Positions 63,682-64,000 of a DNA stretch of 64,000 nucleotides are shown piece by piece. Source of the stretch: Nemertoderma westbladi (Eukaryota; Xenacoelomorpha; Nemertodermatida; Nemertodermatidae); NCBI GenBank assembly GCA_032718475.1, contig JAUCBJ010006669.1:1-64000 (forward strand), written 5' to 3'. Position 1 is the first letter of the stretch. Each line of letters begins with the position of its first letter. The notes beneath the pieces are model-generated. The model did no database searches. It was not told where the DNA came from and saw nothing but the letters and a program-made list of their open reading frames with translations. The position numbers and the translations under genes were made by a program.

Positions 63682-64000
63682 ACCATGCAACATTTGAACG
63701 CCCATATCTCAGCTATTTTTCAACGAAATTCAAATTGCGTTACATATTTGAAATCCTTGCAGGGCCACCTTTCCATTGGTACCAACAAACAGCTATAAGG
63801 TAGAAGAATAACTGCGGTGTAACTGGTGTAATATCGCTGGAGACACTTTATTTAAACGCTTGTAGCTAAAGAATGAAAGCAAAAATAAAAATTCTGGCTT
63901 ACCCAGTCAGTGGTCGGGAGGTGAAACTATCTCTGTTTCAAATTTCATGCAATCTCATTACGATTTGTAGAAAAATTAGGGGGGGGGGGGGCGTGTCACT
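63682..64000 (-). repeat. Dispersed repeat, minus-strand copy
   Basis: 63782-64000 is the reverse complement of 5616-5833. 63690-63765 resembles 23670-23755. The copy is cut by the window end after a run of Gs. Confidence 0.75.

Overview
The window is a stretch of nuclear genome from an invertebrate animal, probably marine. It has spliced genes with GT/AG introns, a recognisable otopetrin (a metazoan proton-channel family), several non-LTR retrotransposons, Ty3/gypsy-like and possibly BEL/Pao-like remnants, foldback and MITE-type DNA elements, a tRNA-like SINE, and an unusually heavy load of minisatellites. By my coordinates tandem arrays fill about 13 kb, roughly a fifth of the window. The octamer core TAGGCCT recurs in unrelated places. 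I cannot name the species. There are no prokaryotic operon features, rRNA genes or CRISPR arrays.

Layout. 1-6.1 kb: a 4.6-kb element with two ~950-bp inverted arms rich in RFX-type X-box motifs and a decayed gene inside, then a dispersed repeat carrying a short LINE 3' end with a perfect 12-bp target-site duplication. 6.4-8.1 kb: an intact single-exon gene for an unrecognised 552-residue protein, followed by a 253-bp foldback. 9.0-12.7 kb (minus): a broken DDE-transposase-like gene whose N-terminal part is a 27-bp coding minisatellite. 13-19 kb: 68-bp and 44-bp arrays, a SINE, and a 560-bp (TAG)n tract attached to a decayed LINE tail. 19.3-23.6 kb: a full-size but broken LINE on the minus strand, flanked together with extra 3' sequence by a perfect 16-bp direct repeat. 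24.0-26.5 kb: a 36-bp minisatellite split by a polyadenylated retroelement insertion.

26.7-40.0 kb holds the most novel content: two tandem paralogous genes on the plus strand encoding very large, low-complexity, basic proteins that I do not recognise. They share a conserved WL(N/D)YFDLFE...C(N/D)IC...WP...YF module and several further blocks in the same order. The first gene has at least five exons, and all the introns I can see are in phase 1.

40-49 kb: 51-bp, 25-bp and 20-bp arrays, a piggyBac-like MITE, and a gypsy-like pol remnant interrupted by a truncated LINE. 49.0-56.4 kb: an otopetrin gene split between two coding blocks; its ~5.8-kb interval contains a retroelement fragment with a 36-bp array, a possible exonuclease-like fragment, a second LINE and a MITE. 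56.8-60.9 kb: a ~99-copy 42-bp array with higher-order structure. 61.4-64 kb: an RT fragment lacking its catalytic DD motif, flanked by 121-bp direct repeats, then a palindromic MITE and a dispersed repeat.

Likely functional genes are the 552-residue protein, the two tandem paralogues and the otopetrin. Nearly everything else is mobile or tandem-repeat DNA, much of it nested.
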